Shown: positions 1-10,490 of the stretch, piece after piece
How the letters are laid out: each line of letters begins with the position of its first letter
Numbering within the stretch: position 1 is the stretch's first letter
From: Neoscytalidium dimidiatum
Taxonomy: Eukaryota; Ascomycota; Dothideomycetes; Botryosphaeriales; Botryosphaeriaceae
Length of the DNA: 64,000 nucleotides
Direction of reading: 5' to 3'
Assembly: GCA_037367355.1 (NCBI GenBank)
Contig: CM074704.1
Coordinates: forward strand, 310,001-374,000
The notes under the pieces: model-generated
What the model was told of the DNA's origin: nothing
Databases searched by the model: none
The model's input: the letters and a program-made list of their open reading frames with translations, nothing else
Translations under genes and position numbers: made by a program

Positions 1-2
1 AG

Positions 3-404
3 GAACCAGCTAGTCTAGCCAGGATTAAGAGCAATGAGATCATTGATGCTACCGACAAAATGATTACCACCGGCTTCGTGGATATGCATCGGCAATAGTG
101 GGAGATATTCGGGCGTAACTGCTGATTGGCTAACACTGTTTGGGACTATTTTCTGCACAAGCATTCACCGGGAGGTTTAGCTGCTATTACTCCCGAAGAT
201 ATGTACCATGCACAGTTCATTGGAGTTTATGACGGATTGAATGTAGGGGTGACGACTATGTTTGACAATGCCCATCACTCTTTCATGAAGGCTGAAGGTA
301 AGGATGGCTTACAGAGCTCTCTTAAAAGCGACGCTAGAGTTTTCCATGCGTACACCATCGGCTCTAGGGTCATAATGTTACCTTGCAAGAACAAATTACT
401 ATAG
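3..404 (+). pseudogene. Amidohydrolase relic (TRZ/ATZ-like), 5' end outside window
   Basis: One reading frame runs from the window edge to 404 and reads as the N-terminal third of a fungal metal-dependent amidohydrolase. It has the TTGFVDMHR segment (family form G-F-x-D-x-H-x-H, the first metal-binding motif), then TPEDMYHAQFIGVYDGLN and VGVTTMFDNAHH, which match the family pattern of a helix followed by a GVTTxxDHAHH strand. Two in-frame stops interrupt it, TAG at 96-98 and TGA about 26 bases later, and the second His of the metal motif is absent (Gln instead). After residues resembling ARVFHAYT the match ends and a stop follows; no later part of the enzyme is visible downstream. It is a truncated dead copy. 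Family assignment is fairly sure, substrate unknown. Confidence 0.6.
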
Positions 405-654
405 TAATAGAGATTCCCGCCGCCGCCGTTGGGGCCTGACTGACGAAATGCAGGGATTGTGAATTGAGTCTTCTTACAATGATACTCAGCACGTATATAA
501 TGTCGTCAAATACTAACTTCGGCATGCAAGAATAAATAGAGAGGAATAAAGGGATATCATACAGATTGAGATGCCTAGTACACCTTCTAGATACATAAAG
601 GCAGAATAAGCGGCAAGCGAGACCATTTCACGATGCTATTTAGATAGATCAGCT

Positions 655-3462
655 CTAGTCTAGCAAGACATCGTGGACAAAAAAAATAGGCAGAGGCTTT
701 TGATCACCCCAGTCGAACACGCCTAGCCATGTCCATGCCTCCCCACGGCCCTGTTTCCTTCCACAAAGAGCAAACAGCGGTCCTTGTGATGGTCCTCGAT
801 ATAAGCTTGCAAGAGCACGACTCCCTTGAGGAAACTCTTCTGCACTATGGACATCCGCTGCAGGTACTTCCTCTTGCAATGGCTGAAGAAGCATACCCTC
901 ACTGTATCTTCCATCAATCAATGATTGCTTAACAAATGTGTGCAGTGGGGGAGCTGTAGAGAGGTTGTACGCAGAAGGAACTCCCTTGTAAAACTGTATT
1001 TCGGAAACGCCCCATTCGGCACGCAGATGCATTGATGAGTAGTCATGAGGCACAAAGGTTTCAATAAAACCTATACGAGACATGCTACCGTCATACGCGG
1101 GGAATCGTAGTAACCGTTCGCTGCTTCTTTCTAGCGGGAGACCTGGTTGCGAAGGAGCCCATCTGAGACCAACTTGCGTCAATCTGGGTGCTTCTGAAAG
1201 CAGGAAACCAGTGTAAACACGAGCATTTCCAACCGGTCGGTCGCGTCTGGTGAGAGAGCGGTCTTTCGCAGATTCTTTCCAGAGGTTCGAGGCTTCTTTG
1301 ATCGCGTCTTTCCCCACCAAAAGTGACCAGATGATCACATCATCACCTGGTCTGGATGCAAAGCGATGTACGAGCAAAGAAGCTGCCTCAGAAACGCTAA
1401 CGAAGCCGTAGCCAGTTCGTTCAGCCATCTTGATGGCGTCATATGAGACATCAAAGTTGCCTCTATTTTGCCATCTTCTTACATGAGCCTGCGATGGCGT
1501 CGTTTGTGCAATGGTATTCTTCTGCAGCCAATCTCCAGGATCAGGCGGGGGGAGAAGCTGGTAGCTGGTGAGCATCAGGATACCGATGTTAATTCGGCCA
1601 TGACTGCTGACCACTTGGAGAACATCTTTGAGGGGGAGATATGCGTTTTCATTCCCAGATTTACACAATAAGAAGATTTGTGCTCGTCCTCGAAGTGCCT
1701 CCAATAGGGTCCAGGCTCTTATGTTCCAATCGCAAACAAGTAAGGTGGCCAAAATTGACTCTCGAAGAGCCACGGCGTCTGGAATCATACTCGTTTGCCT
1801 CTTCAGTATAATGGATACATCGATCTCCATCAGGTCTTTGTCGCAAACGAGCACCACTTTTGATCCTAAGAAGACGCCGTTAATGGTCATGATGGCTTCC
1901 CATCTGAGGTCATGCGGGGTTGGTATGCCTGATTGTCGTAAGTCATTATTGTTATCTAATCTTTAGCGCATCCGTTTCATAGAATAGTTTGAGAAAGGCT
2001 TACACGCAGCATCTATCCAGTAGCTTGTGCACTCAAACTCCTGGGCGATTTTCTTATACCGATTGTGCAAACACGAGTTCAGCCCAGATTCTGGGCGACC
2101 TCCCTGTCCGTGGCTCCATACATGAGAAATTGCGATTGTTTCTGAGGACGCTCTTTCATATCGAATCCGACCGTCTATTGACTTATCGATAGAGACAGCG
2201 CGGGCCCCCGATAAGCTTCTGTAGGAGCTCTCATCCCATTTCATTGGCGTGCAATCGCAACATAGACGATCATGTTGACTTTGGTCGATAATCTGAGCAC
2301 CTCTGATTCTTTTGCAAGTGAGAGGAGAATCTCCCTTGCACGACCCTTCATCGCTGCATCTCCCCTTTCTTCTGCCAAATAATGCCTTGAAACTTTCATG
2401 GAATTCCCGCAAGTCGAGGATCGATATTGACCTACTGTGGCTTAGAAGGCGATAGGCCAAGGTACACATGTAATCAGATTTGATGTCGATCTGTTGCTCC
2501 GAGGCTGCTGCTGACTCAAGGTTCGGTCTTAGAGTCAATGCAGCAAGATCATGGTAGTCGAAACCAATCGCCAGTTGCTCCTGTAAAATTCGCCTGCATC
2601 TGTTATTTAGTGCGGTTGCACATGTGGAACTGACGACCAACCAGTAGTGCAATGATACACATCGTTGCCACGTGCTCCAGAGGAATGCCTTGACTATGAA
2701 CCAACGCCATTCTTCATGTCGGTTCTTTGCCCCTTTGATCTCATGTGTAGTTGCATCGATGAGCTCCGATAGTCTGTTTGCGAATTCAGCAAACTCCAAA
2801 GACTCCCGTGTCTTTGCTTTCATCTCTATGCTTCTGTCCCAAGTCACCGCGATTGCGAGAGCCATCCAAATTACCGTCCTAGACAACCGACAGACAACAG
2901 TCAGGCTTTTCCAAAGAGTATTTTCAGCATCGCTATTTTCCCAGCTCGGTTTACCGGGTTCTGAAGATTTAGGGGGCGGAGGCAAGCTTGGCAACTCCAA
3001 CGGCAGTTTGGGCAATCTTGACAATAAACCGAGGGCATTGTCAAGGATTTCCGTCTCTCTTTTCGGCTCGATGGATCCAAAATCAACGTAAACCAGTTGG
3101 CAAAGCGCACCGTCCAGGTCCTCGAAGCTGTAACCTTCTGCTGAGCGCCTAAACAAGGCTCTGCGAAAGTACCATAGCGGTCGGATTTCCTGATCCATTC
3201 CACGGGCCTGTCCAGGGAATAGCACCATTGTACTGTGGGGAGATTGTAAGTCTCTGTGACCTTTCGATCCGCCCGAGCTGTCCCGTTCTTTTTTCTCGTC
3301 CCGCACTCTCTTTTGGTCTCGTTCGTTCTTCCAACGGCCATCAACACACACTTCGTGTATGCTTCTGCATTTAAATTTAATGATCTGCGGGCCCGGCAGA
3401 GACTTATTACAATGCAGCCATTCTTGGCGGATTAAATCTCTCGTGCAATTGTCAAGAGACAT
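655..3462 (-). CDS. HET-domain protein 1 (heterokaryon incompatibility type)
   Basis: Two exons, complement of 2004..3462 and 655..1928, with a 75-nt intron (1929..2003, donor GTAAGC, acceptor CAG). Joining restores an uninterrupted 910-residue protein and gives the HET signature ...DAACIPTPHDL where the first exon alone runs into a stop. HET motifs: AISHVWSHGQGGRP near residue 444, SYWIDAACIP near 479, LVCDKDLMEID near 513. The roughly 440 residues before them include a Cys-rich stretch (SCKGDSPLTCKRIRGAQ, then paired cysteines) that also occurs in the second HET gene of the locus. HET domains of filamentous ascomycetes trigger cell death on recognition of non-self; partner and trigger here are unknown. 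Start ATG at 3462 is the first in frame. The protein is clearly but distantly paralogous to 5795..8215. Exon structure is well supported by phase. Confidence 0.85.
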
Positions 3463-4316
3463 TGGGCGTTCGCAGCTTGACTTCTAGACGTTAGCAGTTG
3501 GAGAAAGACAACGAGCTTAAAACGTGGCTCGAAGTACGAAAGAAAGTCGTACGGAGCTTGAGCGGTAAATTAATTGTTTGATCCTGACGAAAACCAATGC
3601 TTCATTCGGTACAAGTTCTGATAGATCAAATATGGAACCTATACTTATTGGAATCCGTTTCAGCGCTACTTGGATGCAAACACGCGCCAAAAGCTAGAGA
3701 GAACTTGTTTTTCTGGGTGAAAAAAATGCGTAGATTGCGAAAGAGCACATACCAGCCTGATGATTAAGCATATCACAGTACCATATTTTGAAGGTCCAAC
3801 CAACCCCAGGATGTACGCTGAAAGATATGAATTGTTCTTCAAGAAGGTCAGACGGAAGGCAAAAGACCATGTGCCCAGCGGAACTCTTAAATAGTTGAGA
3901 GCTACCGCAACACGTGATCTTCGCCGGTTCCTACCAAGATCTGCCATGAGTCCAACCCTTAACACATATCACGGTCAGCAACCTTTCTATGCAAGCCTCA
4001 TGCATATAATCTCACCGACGACAGTCGGGTTTAATCGATCCTTTTGGGAGAGATTCGCAGTATTCGTATGCGAGATGCGTTGTACTGTATAACTGATGAC
4101 GTGTCAAGTGGGGAACTGGAACAAGTGGGAAAGTGAGGACAATGGTGCTGTTGTTGACCTACCACGGGCGCGTCCAAGTTTTCTTGCGGTTGGTCCGACC
4201 TTCTTCTCAATCCAGCACTTCCCTCGACTTCCTGGGCTGTGTGACGCAACAACAACACCCTACCTTCACATGCTTAGCATTGCCCCTTCCTTTTCTTGTG
4301 ACGAATAGCAACTAAT
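3463..4316. promoter_or_regulatory. Divergent intergenic region, HET1 / membrane protein
   Basis: This 854-base stretch separates the starts of the minus-strand HET gene and the plus-strand membrane protein gene, so it should hold both promoters. No convincing coding frame is present. The last 150 bases before 4317 are pyrimidine-rich with short CAA runs, as is common upstream of fungal starts. I see no clear TATA element or operator that can be named. Confidence 0.4.
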
Positions 4317-5654
4317 ATGCCTTCAAGCCTTGGCACTAACGGGCAGAGTCCACCTCTTATTGGAGTGTCCGAAGGTTCAAATCTGGTCTTTGAATGGGCC
4401 GCTTTGATTCCTCTTGTCGTTTATCTGGCAACCAGCAGTCACTCACATCGTCTCGTCGGAAAACTCTCTCTTGGTGGCGTTATTTGCGTGGGATTGCTTC
4501 CTAAAATCGGAATTCTCGGCAGTCTTGCCGACTTACTCCAGCAAGGACCAGATTTTCTTGACCGAGCATCATCTGTTAGCGAGCTGCGAAGAACCGTTTG
4601 GGATGTAAAATGGGGAAGCGTATTCACATGTGCTAATGGAGCGGCAAGCTTCATCGTCAGTTCGTATGTACTTCAAGACGCGAGTACAGTCAGAATATAC
4701 AACGATACCGCTCCGACCGCGGCCACCCCCGGCAGCGAACCCAAAAGCCCTGGCTCGAAGGGCAAGATTGCATTTCGAAGGTACCAAACGCTTCATGTAC
4801 TCCGGTGTTCTCGGACAGAAGGGAGAGAAGCTTCAACGACACTCCTCCATGGCTCAAAAAAACTGCACCTGATTGTGGAAGTTCTCGTTCTCTTTAGCCT
4901 CCTTGCGATAACAGCATTGTTGTGCCTGTTTGGGCTTTTCGGGACCGCGGCTGCGCTCATGATTGCATTTGCCTTCCGCATCTGTCGGCAGATGTTCCAG
5001 ATCGAGCGTCCTGCCGGATATCTCGAGAACAACGAGCCCGATAGTGAATCCGCATGTATGCTTGTCAGCATCCACGAGAACGCCTCAACGTGGCATCTCT
5101 ACGTCGGATCTCGCAGTGTAATAGACAGTCTTCTCAATAAGTCTATGATCGAGTCTATCCATGGTCCCGCCGGAACAACTGGAACGACAGTTTTAGCTTA
5201 TTCCTTGCGCCTCCTCTCCCTTCTCCAACTTCTGGCTATGACCTACGTTGCGGCCCAGAAGGGCTGGGATGGGGTCGGCCTGCTGTGCCTTATCCTCGTT
5301 GCGTGGATGTCAGATTTCGTCTTCTTTAGCGAGAACAGAATCGCAAAGACTTGGCTCGTGCGGAAAGGAATCTCGATAGATTCCAAAACCTATCAATTCA
5401 GTGGGCGCACGGCGATGCTTGGGGCAATACAGCTCTTGGCAGAGAGCAATGTCACATCGTGGATGGATGGAATCCTTGCGCCTTCTGAACGTCGGACAGT
5501 GTGGTTGGCCAAATTGAGGGAAAGTGTTCCGGAGCACGCCCATGTTCTTGAACAAACGCTAACGCCGGGTGATAAGGGCTGGGTTCGGATGATGACCGAG
5601 TTGTCGAGGCAAGCTGTTGACATTATGAAGCAGCCAGATCCTGCTACTTGCTGA
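4317..5654 (+). CDS. Multi-pass membrane protein of unknown function in HET locus
   Basis: Single exon, 445 residues, ATG at 4317. Hydrophobic segments are seen at about residues 26-43, 46-70, a long double-span block at about 180-218 and another pair at about 290-332, so roughly five to six membrane spans, with a Pro/Ser/Thr-rich loop near 130-150. The C-terminal 110 residues are soluble and contain a WMDGILAPSERRTVWL segment. I do not recognise a named family. It lies between two HET-domain genes transcribed in the opposite direction, 140 bases from the 3' end of the second. Membrane proteins next to HET genes would suit a receptor or pore-type partner, but that is inference from position only. 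Frame is intact with normal codon use, so expression is plausible. Confidence 0.75.
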   Translation: MPSSLGTNGQSPPLIGVSEGSNLVFEWAALIPLVVYLATSSHSHRLVGKLSLGGVICVGLLPKIGILGSLADLLQQGPDFLDRASSVSELRRTVWDVKWGSVFTCANGAASFIVSSYVLQDASTVRIYNDTAPTAATPGSEPKSPGSKGKIAFRRYQTLHVLRCSRTEGREASTTLLHGSKKLHLIVEVLVLFSLLAITALLCLFGLFGTAAALMIAFAFRICRQMFQIERPAGYLENNEPDSESACMLVSIHENASTWHLYVGSRSVIDSLLNKSMIESIHGPAGTTGTTVLAYSLRLLSLLQLLAMTYVAAQKGWDGVGLLCLILVAWMSDFVFFSENRIAKTWLVRKGISIDSKTYQFSGRTAMLGAIQLLAESNVTSWMDGILAPSERRTVWLAKLRESVPEHAHVLEQTLTPGDKGWVRMMTELSRQAVDIMKQPDPATC

Positions 5655-5794
5655 AATGTAGATATTCTTGTGTTCTTCACCAATTTAGAAGCACAAATCA
5701 CCCACTGCATATTACGCAGTTCATCACTACTCTAAAAAAGCTATGAATATAGCTCTTCCGGCCTTCTAATGCTCAGAGCTCTTTCTCGTCGAAT

Positions 5795-8215
5795 TTAGCG
5801 GAGAATGATGTCTTTACGAGCGGAACGAGGGAGACTGGACGCATATTGATCCTTTATCTCAACCACACCCCTCCACGACCAGCTCCTCTTGATCTTATCA
5901 TTCGTTCCGGCAACCACATAGAGGGGATAGCCCGAGGCTCCCCGGCGAATAACAGCTGTATTCCCTATTCCTTCATTGGCTGGTGTCAGCAGTGCACCCC
6001 AACGGTCATGCTGGAGGTAACGATGACGGACGTTCCTGAAAAACCAACGGTGTGGAGATACTAAGCTGAGAAAAAAGTCGAGAAGGTTCCCGATCACAGA
6101 TGCTGGTCGATCTGGTAAGTCCGTGAGAAGCCAGCGAGCATCTAAGCCGTCGTCGACCACAAACCCAGTTTGGGTCCCAACACCGTCTTCAGGAAAACAG
6201 ATCTTATCTCTTCCATTCCTATACTCCTGTTCAGGTATATCTGGCCGGACGGGTGCCCAAGACCGCTCCGTCTGGCCGACTCGTGGAATGCTTGACAGGA
6301 GGAACCCGGTGTTTACTCTTCTATTGTGTTCCCAGAACTCGAGGGCATTGTTTGAGACAGTTTCGCCAATGAGAAGACTCCAGATGACTATCTCATCTCC
6401 CGGGCGGCTGGCATGGCGATGGCTGAGCATCATCGCGGCTTCTTCGACTGTCAAGAACCCTTCAACCAGCGAGCTCATAAGCTCCGCTTGTATGCTCTTC
6501 TGTGGTCTGAACGTCGGGACAAGATGCTGCGACGTCAGAAAAGAGTTGGCCAGAGTCATGCTGCCGTTACGATGGACGTTTTTGAGCGCTTCGCAGAAGG
6601 ATATGACTTTGTCGTCCTTACACAACACCCAAATATTATGGCGGCCGCGGATCGCTTCCAACAGCGTCCATGCCCGGACGTTCCAGTCGCACACGAGAAG
6701 GGCGGCTAGGATGCGCTCTTGAACTTCTAGTGTGGGGTGCGTTGCGTCGATCAGCATGAGGTCTCGATCGCAGACTAAGGTGAGTTTGCTTTCTTTGAAA
6801 ACGCGATTAATGTTCTGAATAGCTTCAAGGCGTAGCTCATGGTCCTGGGGTATGCATGGGGTGTCCATCCAGTACGAGTCGCAGTCAAATTGCTGCGCGA
6901 TTTTCATGTATCGATCGTGCAGACATCTGTTAAAGCCGGTTCCATATTCTCGTTCTGGTCGTCCGCCCTGACCGTGGCTCCAAACGTGCGAAACAGCCAT
7001 CGTGTTTTTGGATGCATGGCAGTAGATCAACGTCTCATCCGTTGTTTCTTTGAGGCAGACAGCTCGTGCACCTGAGCCCTTTCTGAAAGACTCCTCGGAC
7101 CAGAACATCCTCTGGCAACGTCTTGTACAAAGCTGCGTATGAGCCGATTGATCCTCAATCTTGGCACCCTTGAATCTCATGCAATCGTAAGGGTTGTCAC
7201 CAGCGCATGGTTTCGTCCCATCGTCCGAAATGATGCACCGTGCAGGCTGGCTTTCCAGGGCTTCGGCGTACCGTTTGTAAAAGTCACGAAAGTCGAGTGC
7301 AACCGATGCGCGGTCCGAGCGCAGGAGCTCGAACGCACATCTGCACATGGCCTTGCTCGGTTCCGGATGGTTTAATCCAGCGCGATGGAGCCGCTGAAAA
7401 ACGCGCTTTCCCCAGAGCTTCGTGCCGGTATTCAGATTGTAGTTGTATCCATCTGCAAATTGCCTCTCGAGTATATAATGGAAGTGTATGATCGTGGTTC
7501 TGTGTAGCGAGGTCCAGAGAAATATAGTGAGTAAGGTCTGCTTCTCTGAATTGTCATCAAGTGAACGCTGGAGGCCCAGGTGGACGATTTCGCCCATGTT
7601 GTCCAGCAAGTGGACGATGACAGGGCCCCACCATGAATCCCAATCTCCAATGGCAATGTTCAAAGCCAGGCGCATGGTGTTGTTGTCGACGAAACGGACA
7701 ACACGGAGGTTCTCCCAGGTTTTGGATGACCCAGGAGTAAAGAAGCCTGCATCAAGACCGGAGAGGTCAAGTTGCAACCCAGGGTTCGGTGGAACGGCAG
7801 GAAGCCTTGACAGGAGTGCGCATGCTCCATCGACGACGCGGTCGAAGTCCTGTTCCGCAACCTGAAAATTGCAACGTAAAATGCCAGAGTAAATCGAGTC
7901 CAAACGCTCCAGGCTCCCATCAGATGCGTCCAATTTGGTAAGATACTCTTCGAACCAACTTTGGATTTGTGTTTGACGGCTACTCTCCGTGTGGGAATGT
8001 AGGACATCGTCAGAATCAACATATGTTGTTGTTGATGCGGGGTCGAACGTTCTGGGATATCCAAGCGCACCCGCTGGAAGATCGGGACAGAGATTCTCCT
8101 GCAAGACTTGTCTTACACGAGCGGACGTGTAAGTGAAGGTGCTTTGCTGGATTTTCTCGGCCATTCGAGAGATTTTCACGGTGCTGAAAGGTCCGTGCAT
8201 GTCAAGATTCAACAT
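5795..8215 (-). CDS. HET-domain protein 2 (heterokaryon incompatibility type)
   Basis: Single exon, 806 residues. HET motifs: TMAVSHVWSHGQGGRP at 405-420, SYWMDTPCIPQDHE at 447-460, LVCDRDLMLID at 480-490. A Cys-rich region at about 327-371 (spaced cysteines in RCIISDD, KPCAGD, PYDC, LCTRRC) precedes the domain and matches the same region in HET protein 1. After the domain, LLVCDWNVRAWTLLEA is a conserved HET helix shared by both. The N-terminal 400 residues are helical and unassigned. Start ATG 8215 is used; a second ATG at codon 18 (8164) is an alternative. Unlike HET protein 1 there is no intron at the CIP junction, so the paralogues differ in gene structure as well as in sequence. Role inferred: non-self recognition and cell death. 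Confidence 0.88.
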   Translation of the reverse strand: MLNLDMHGPFSTVKISRMAEKIQQSTFTYTSARVRQVLQENLCPDLPAGALGYPRTFDPASTTTYVDSDDVLHSHTESSRQTQIQSWFEEYLTKLDASDGSLERLDSIYSGILRCNFQVAEQDFDRVVDGACALLSRLPAVPPNPGLQLDLSGLDAGFFTPGSSKTWENLRVVRFVDNNTMRLALNIAIGDWDSWWGPVIVHLLDNMGEIVHLGLQRSLDDNSEKQTLLTIFLWTSLHRTTIIHFHYILERQFADGYNYNLNTGTKLWGKRVFQRLHRAGLNHPEPSKAMCRCAFELLRSDRASVALDFRDFYKRYAEALESQPARCIISDDGTKPCAGDNPYDCMRFKGAKIEDQSAHTQLCTRRCQRMFWSEESFRKGSGARAVCLKETTDETLIYCHASKNTMAVSHVWSHGQGGRPEREYGTGFNRCLHDRYMKIAQQFDCDSYWMDTPCIPQDHELRLEAIQNINRVFKESKLTLVCDRDLMLIDATHPTLEVQERILAALLVCDWNVRAWTLLEAIRGRHNIWVLCKDDKVISFCEALKNVHRNGSMTLANSFLTSQHLVPTFRPQKSIQAELMSSLVEGFLTVEEAAMMLSHRHASRPGDEIVIWSLLIGETVSNNALEFWEHNRRVNTGFLLSSIPRVGQTERSWAPVRPDIPEQEYRNGRDKICFPEDGVGTQTGFVVDDGLDARWLLTDLPDRPASVIGNLLDFFLSLVSPHRWFFRNVRHRYLQHDRWGALLTPANEGIGNTAVIRRGASGYPLYVVAGTNDKIKRSWSWRGVVEIKDQYASSLPRSARKDIILR

Positions 8216-9898
8216 CGTGGGGGTTTACTTATACATAAACGGATGTGCTCGCTTATGCAAGCCCTTGTTCTTCCTTTGTCATTATCATTTGTCACACGTC
8301 GCGCTTGCTCAGCTCGCGTTCCATAATCTCAGCCGCAGCAACAGAAAGCCTCGCTCAATCGCCACCAGCTCATGACTGGACCAACCAATGTTACCCCCCT
8401 ATATCCGCTTTCACAAAGTGTCCTGACGCGAATGCGGCGCCAACGACATCATCTATTGTAAGACCTATAACACAAACCCCAACCCCAAAAACCGCTCCCA
8501 CCATAGCCAAGCAGACGGTAATCCTGGAACTCCTCAGCCTCGTATCGATACTCCCGGCCGCTAGTCGCCAACCAGTAAAATTGCCCTCACGCAGCTGCCA
8601 TCGACCGACGCGTTTGGCACCAAGAGCACGATCAAGCAGACACTGTTCTAGTCCTTCTACGCCACTGCGAAAGTCATGGCGAGTATTGGCTTCCGGATGT
8701 CCGCGAGGCGCAGCTACCGCGCGACCGAGTGGTGTGGCTTCAGTACACTGGCTGCACACCATGAGTGAAACCCGGGGGTAAATGGACGCTACAAGTTTGC
8801 GGTACACTAAAAGGGGCCTAGGTAATAATGAAGGCAGCTCGTAGTGGCGTTGAAATGCCTGAACGGGCTCAATAAACGAATAAGCTTCACATAGTTATAT
8901 AGGCGCCGTACGCATCGCTTAATGCAAGTTTCACGACTAGATTCAGATATGCATGCAGTAAGTGTGTAGCTCGGTTCTCGCCGAAAGGTTTTGATAGGTC
9001 CATCAGACTGCAAGCTGCAACTTCGCATTGCTGAGCTGTGAGCGCCCGCTTTACGGATAGCACGTCCTTATAAACTACGAATTTGGTTTCTCGTCTGCTT
9101 TGCGCTATACCACACTAGCTAGCAAGCAAGAGAGACCTCAAAACCTTGCAGCTCACTGAAGCGTCCCCAGCGTCCGCTACACGACGAAAAGAGGGAAACA
9201 AGCCATAACAGCCTACCAACGATCACAAGCCTGCACGGTACACTGTCTGTCACACAAAATGCGTCATTAATAGACATAGCCACTATGAGGACCCGGCCGT
9301 GTCTACTTACAACGGCATGCTGTCGCTAAGAATTTGGCTCGCTAATTTACGGCATTTAGTTTGCCGACAACATTGAAATCGGAAGCCATTAGAAATTCCT
9401 GAGGATCATTAAAGCTTACCAGTCGCTTTAGCACTGTTGGTAGTCACGGGCAGTGCTAAATAGTGTCACCCTATTATCTTTATTCCTCATATTTCCTTCT
9501 ACCCTCTTTCGAGGAATCCGTATCCTTGTACACGTTTATATGTGGGTCTCTAGAGGAAGAAGTCAGCTGGTATACTCTATTCTATAAATATACGGGTGTA
9601 GCTACTATGTGTAAATCACTGTTCAGTTATTTTAGTGCCCTTATCGAGATGCATAAGTTGCAGTTCTACTGATCGTTACTAAAAGAATTGTGCGGGTAGA
9701 TTCAATCATGCGATACTAGGAAATAATATGTATTTAATCCTATTGTAGCGCCAGCTGCATACCTGCTGTATTAGAGTACAACGAGGAGCACCTCTCGCAC
9801 TTCAAACCACCTACCTGAATCTCAGCATGCGGCTAAAATCTCGGCGGAGCACAATCAACAGCCATGGACCGGACTTCAAAGGATCAGTTTCATGAACG
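8216..9898. other. Intergenic, no supported gene
   Basis: The first part holds the HET2 promoter. An open frame at 8391..8807 (minus, 138 codons) ends in a hydrophobic stretch but resembles nothing I know and overlaps a similar-length frame on the other strand; I do not call it. From about 9300 the sequence is AT-richer, with a perfect inverted repeat at 9427..9460. Confidence 0.4.
9427..9460. repeat. Perfect 10-bp inverted repeat (hairpin)
   Basis: TTTAGCACTG at 9427-9436 is followed after 14 bases by its exact reverse complement CAGTGCTAAA at 9451-9460. It lies in non-coding AT-rich sequence. It could be the end of a small inverted-repeat element or a chance palindrome. Confidence 0.5.
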
Positions 9899-10490
9899 CT
9901 ATCTAAGTGCAAGATCTGCAACCAATTCCGCCGGGTCCTATTTCCAGTCGTAGTATGTTAATACAAAGATAGGTAGAATCAACAATTCTTAGCAAAGGCT
10001 CACCATGAAGAGTTCAACCCGCTCCACCGCTAATCGACTATCGTTGCTCTCTGTAAGCAAAAAGTTCGAAATTGTGTCTCTCGAGCGCTTGGTGCCGTCC
10101 TTGAGCGTATAATCGATATGCATGATGCAGATCAGGTCCAGTCCATTCGGCTGGTGAGTATAAACCTTCTTGAACCGATGCTGCGAGACCTGGAAGGAAG
10201 CCCAGAGCGTATACAGGTAGTTCAGGAGCTCTAATAACAACTCCGCAGTTAGTCCGTTATGCTTTAATTTAGAGTGCGCTTCTGTCCCTCTGACCTTCGT
10301 GTCCTTTGGAGGTCAATGAGCCGCAGACAAATTCTCCGTCCGGCACAAAGAGATCTGCCCAGGCCTTCGCCCCGTCATCGGTTCTTATGTCGAGCAAAGC
10401 AAAAAATTCCTTGACGACCTCAGTGATCCCTTCAGACACGTTCCTAGGCCACACTGAGTTCTTCGTGCCGTATGCTGTCTCTCCAGACAT
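9899..10490 (-). CDS. SnoaL-like / NTF2-fold protein
   Basis: Three exons, complement of 10295..10490, 10004..10230 and 9899..9937. Introns are 64 nt (donor GTCAGA, branch ACTAAC, acceptor TTAG) and 66 nt (donor GTGAGC, acceptor ATAG). The phases agree and yield 153 residues, the usual length for this fold. The N-terminal part, VVKEFFALLDIRTDDGAKAW then ADLFVPDGEFVCG, matches the helix and strand that open fungal SnoaL-like proteins; TSKGHEELLNYL follows across intron 1; later strands DLICIMHIDYTLKDG and SNFLLTES form the cone-shaped sheet; the last exon adds DPAELVADLAL. Members act as small polyketide cyclases, isomerases or binding proteins; no specific substrate can be read here. The first donor is non-canonical in its third base, so intron 1 is the weakest call. 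No linked biosynthetic genes are adjacent. Confidence 0.72.

Noticed and set aside
8391..8807. 138-codon minus-strand frame with a hydrophobic end, overlapping a 178-codon plus-strand frame
   Set aside because: No recognisable family, both strands open at once, no splice partners that extend it; likely chance in GC-rich DNA.
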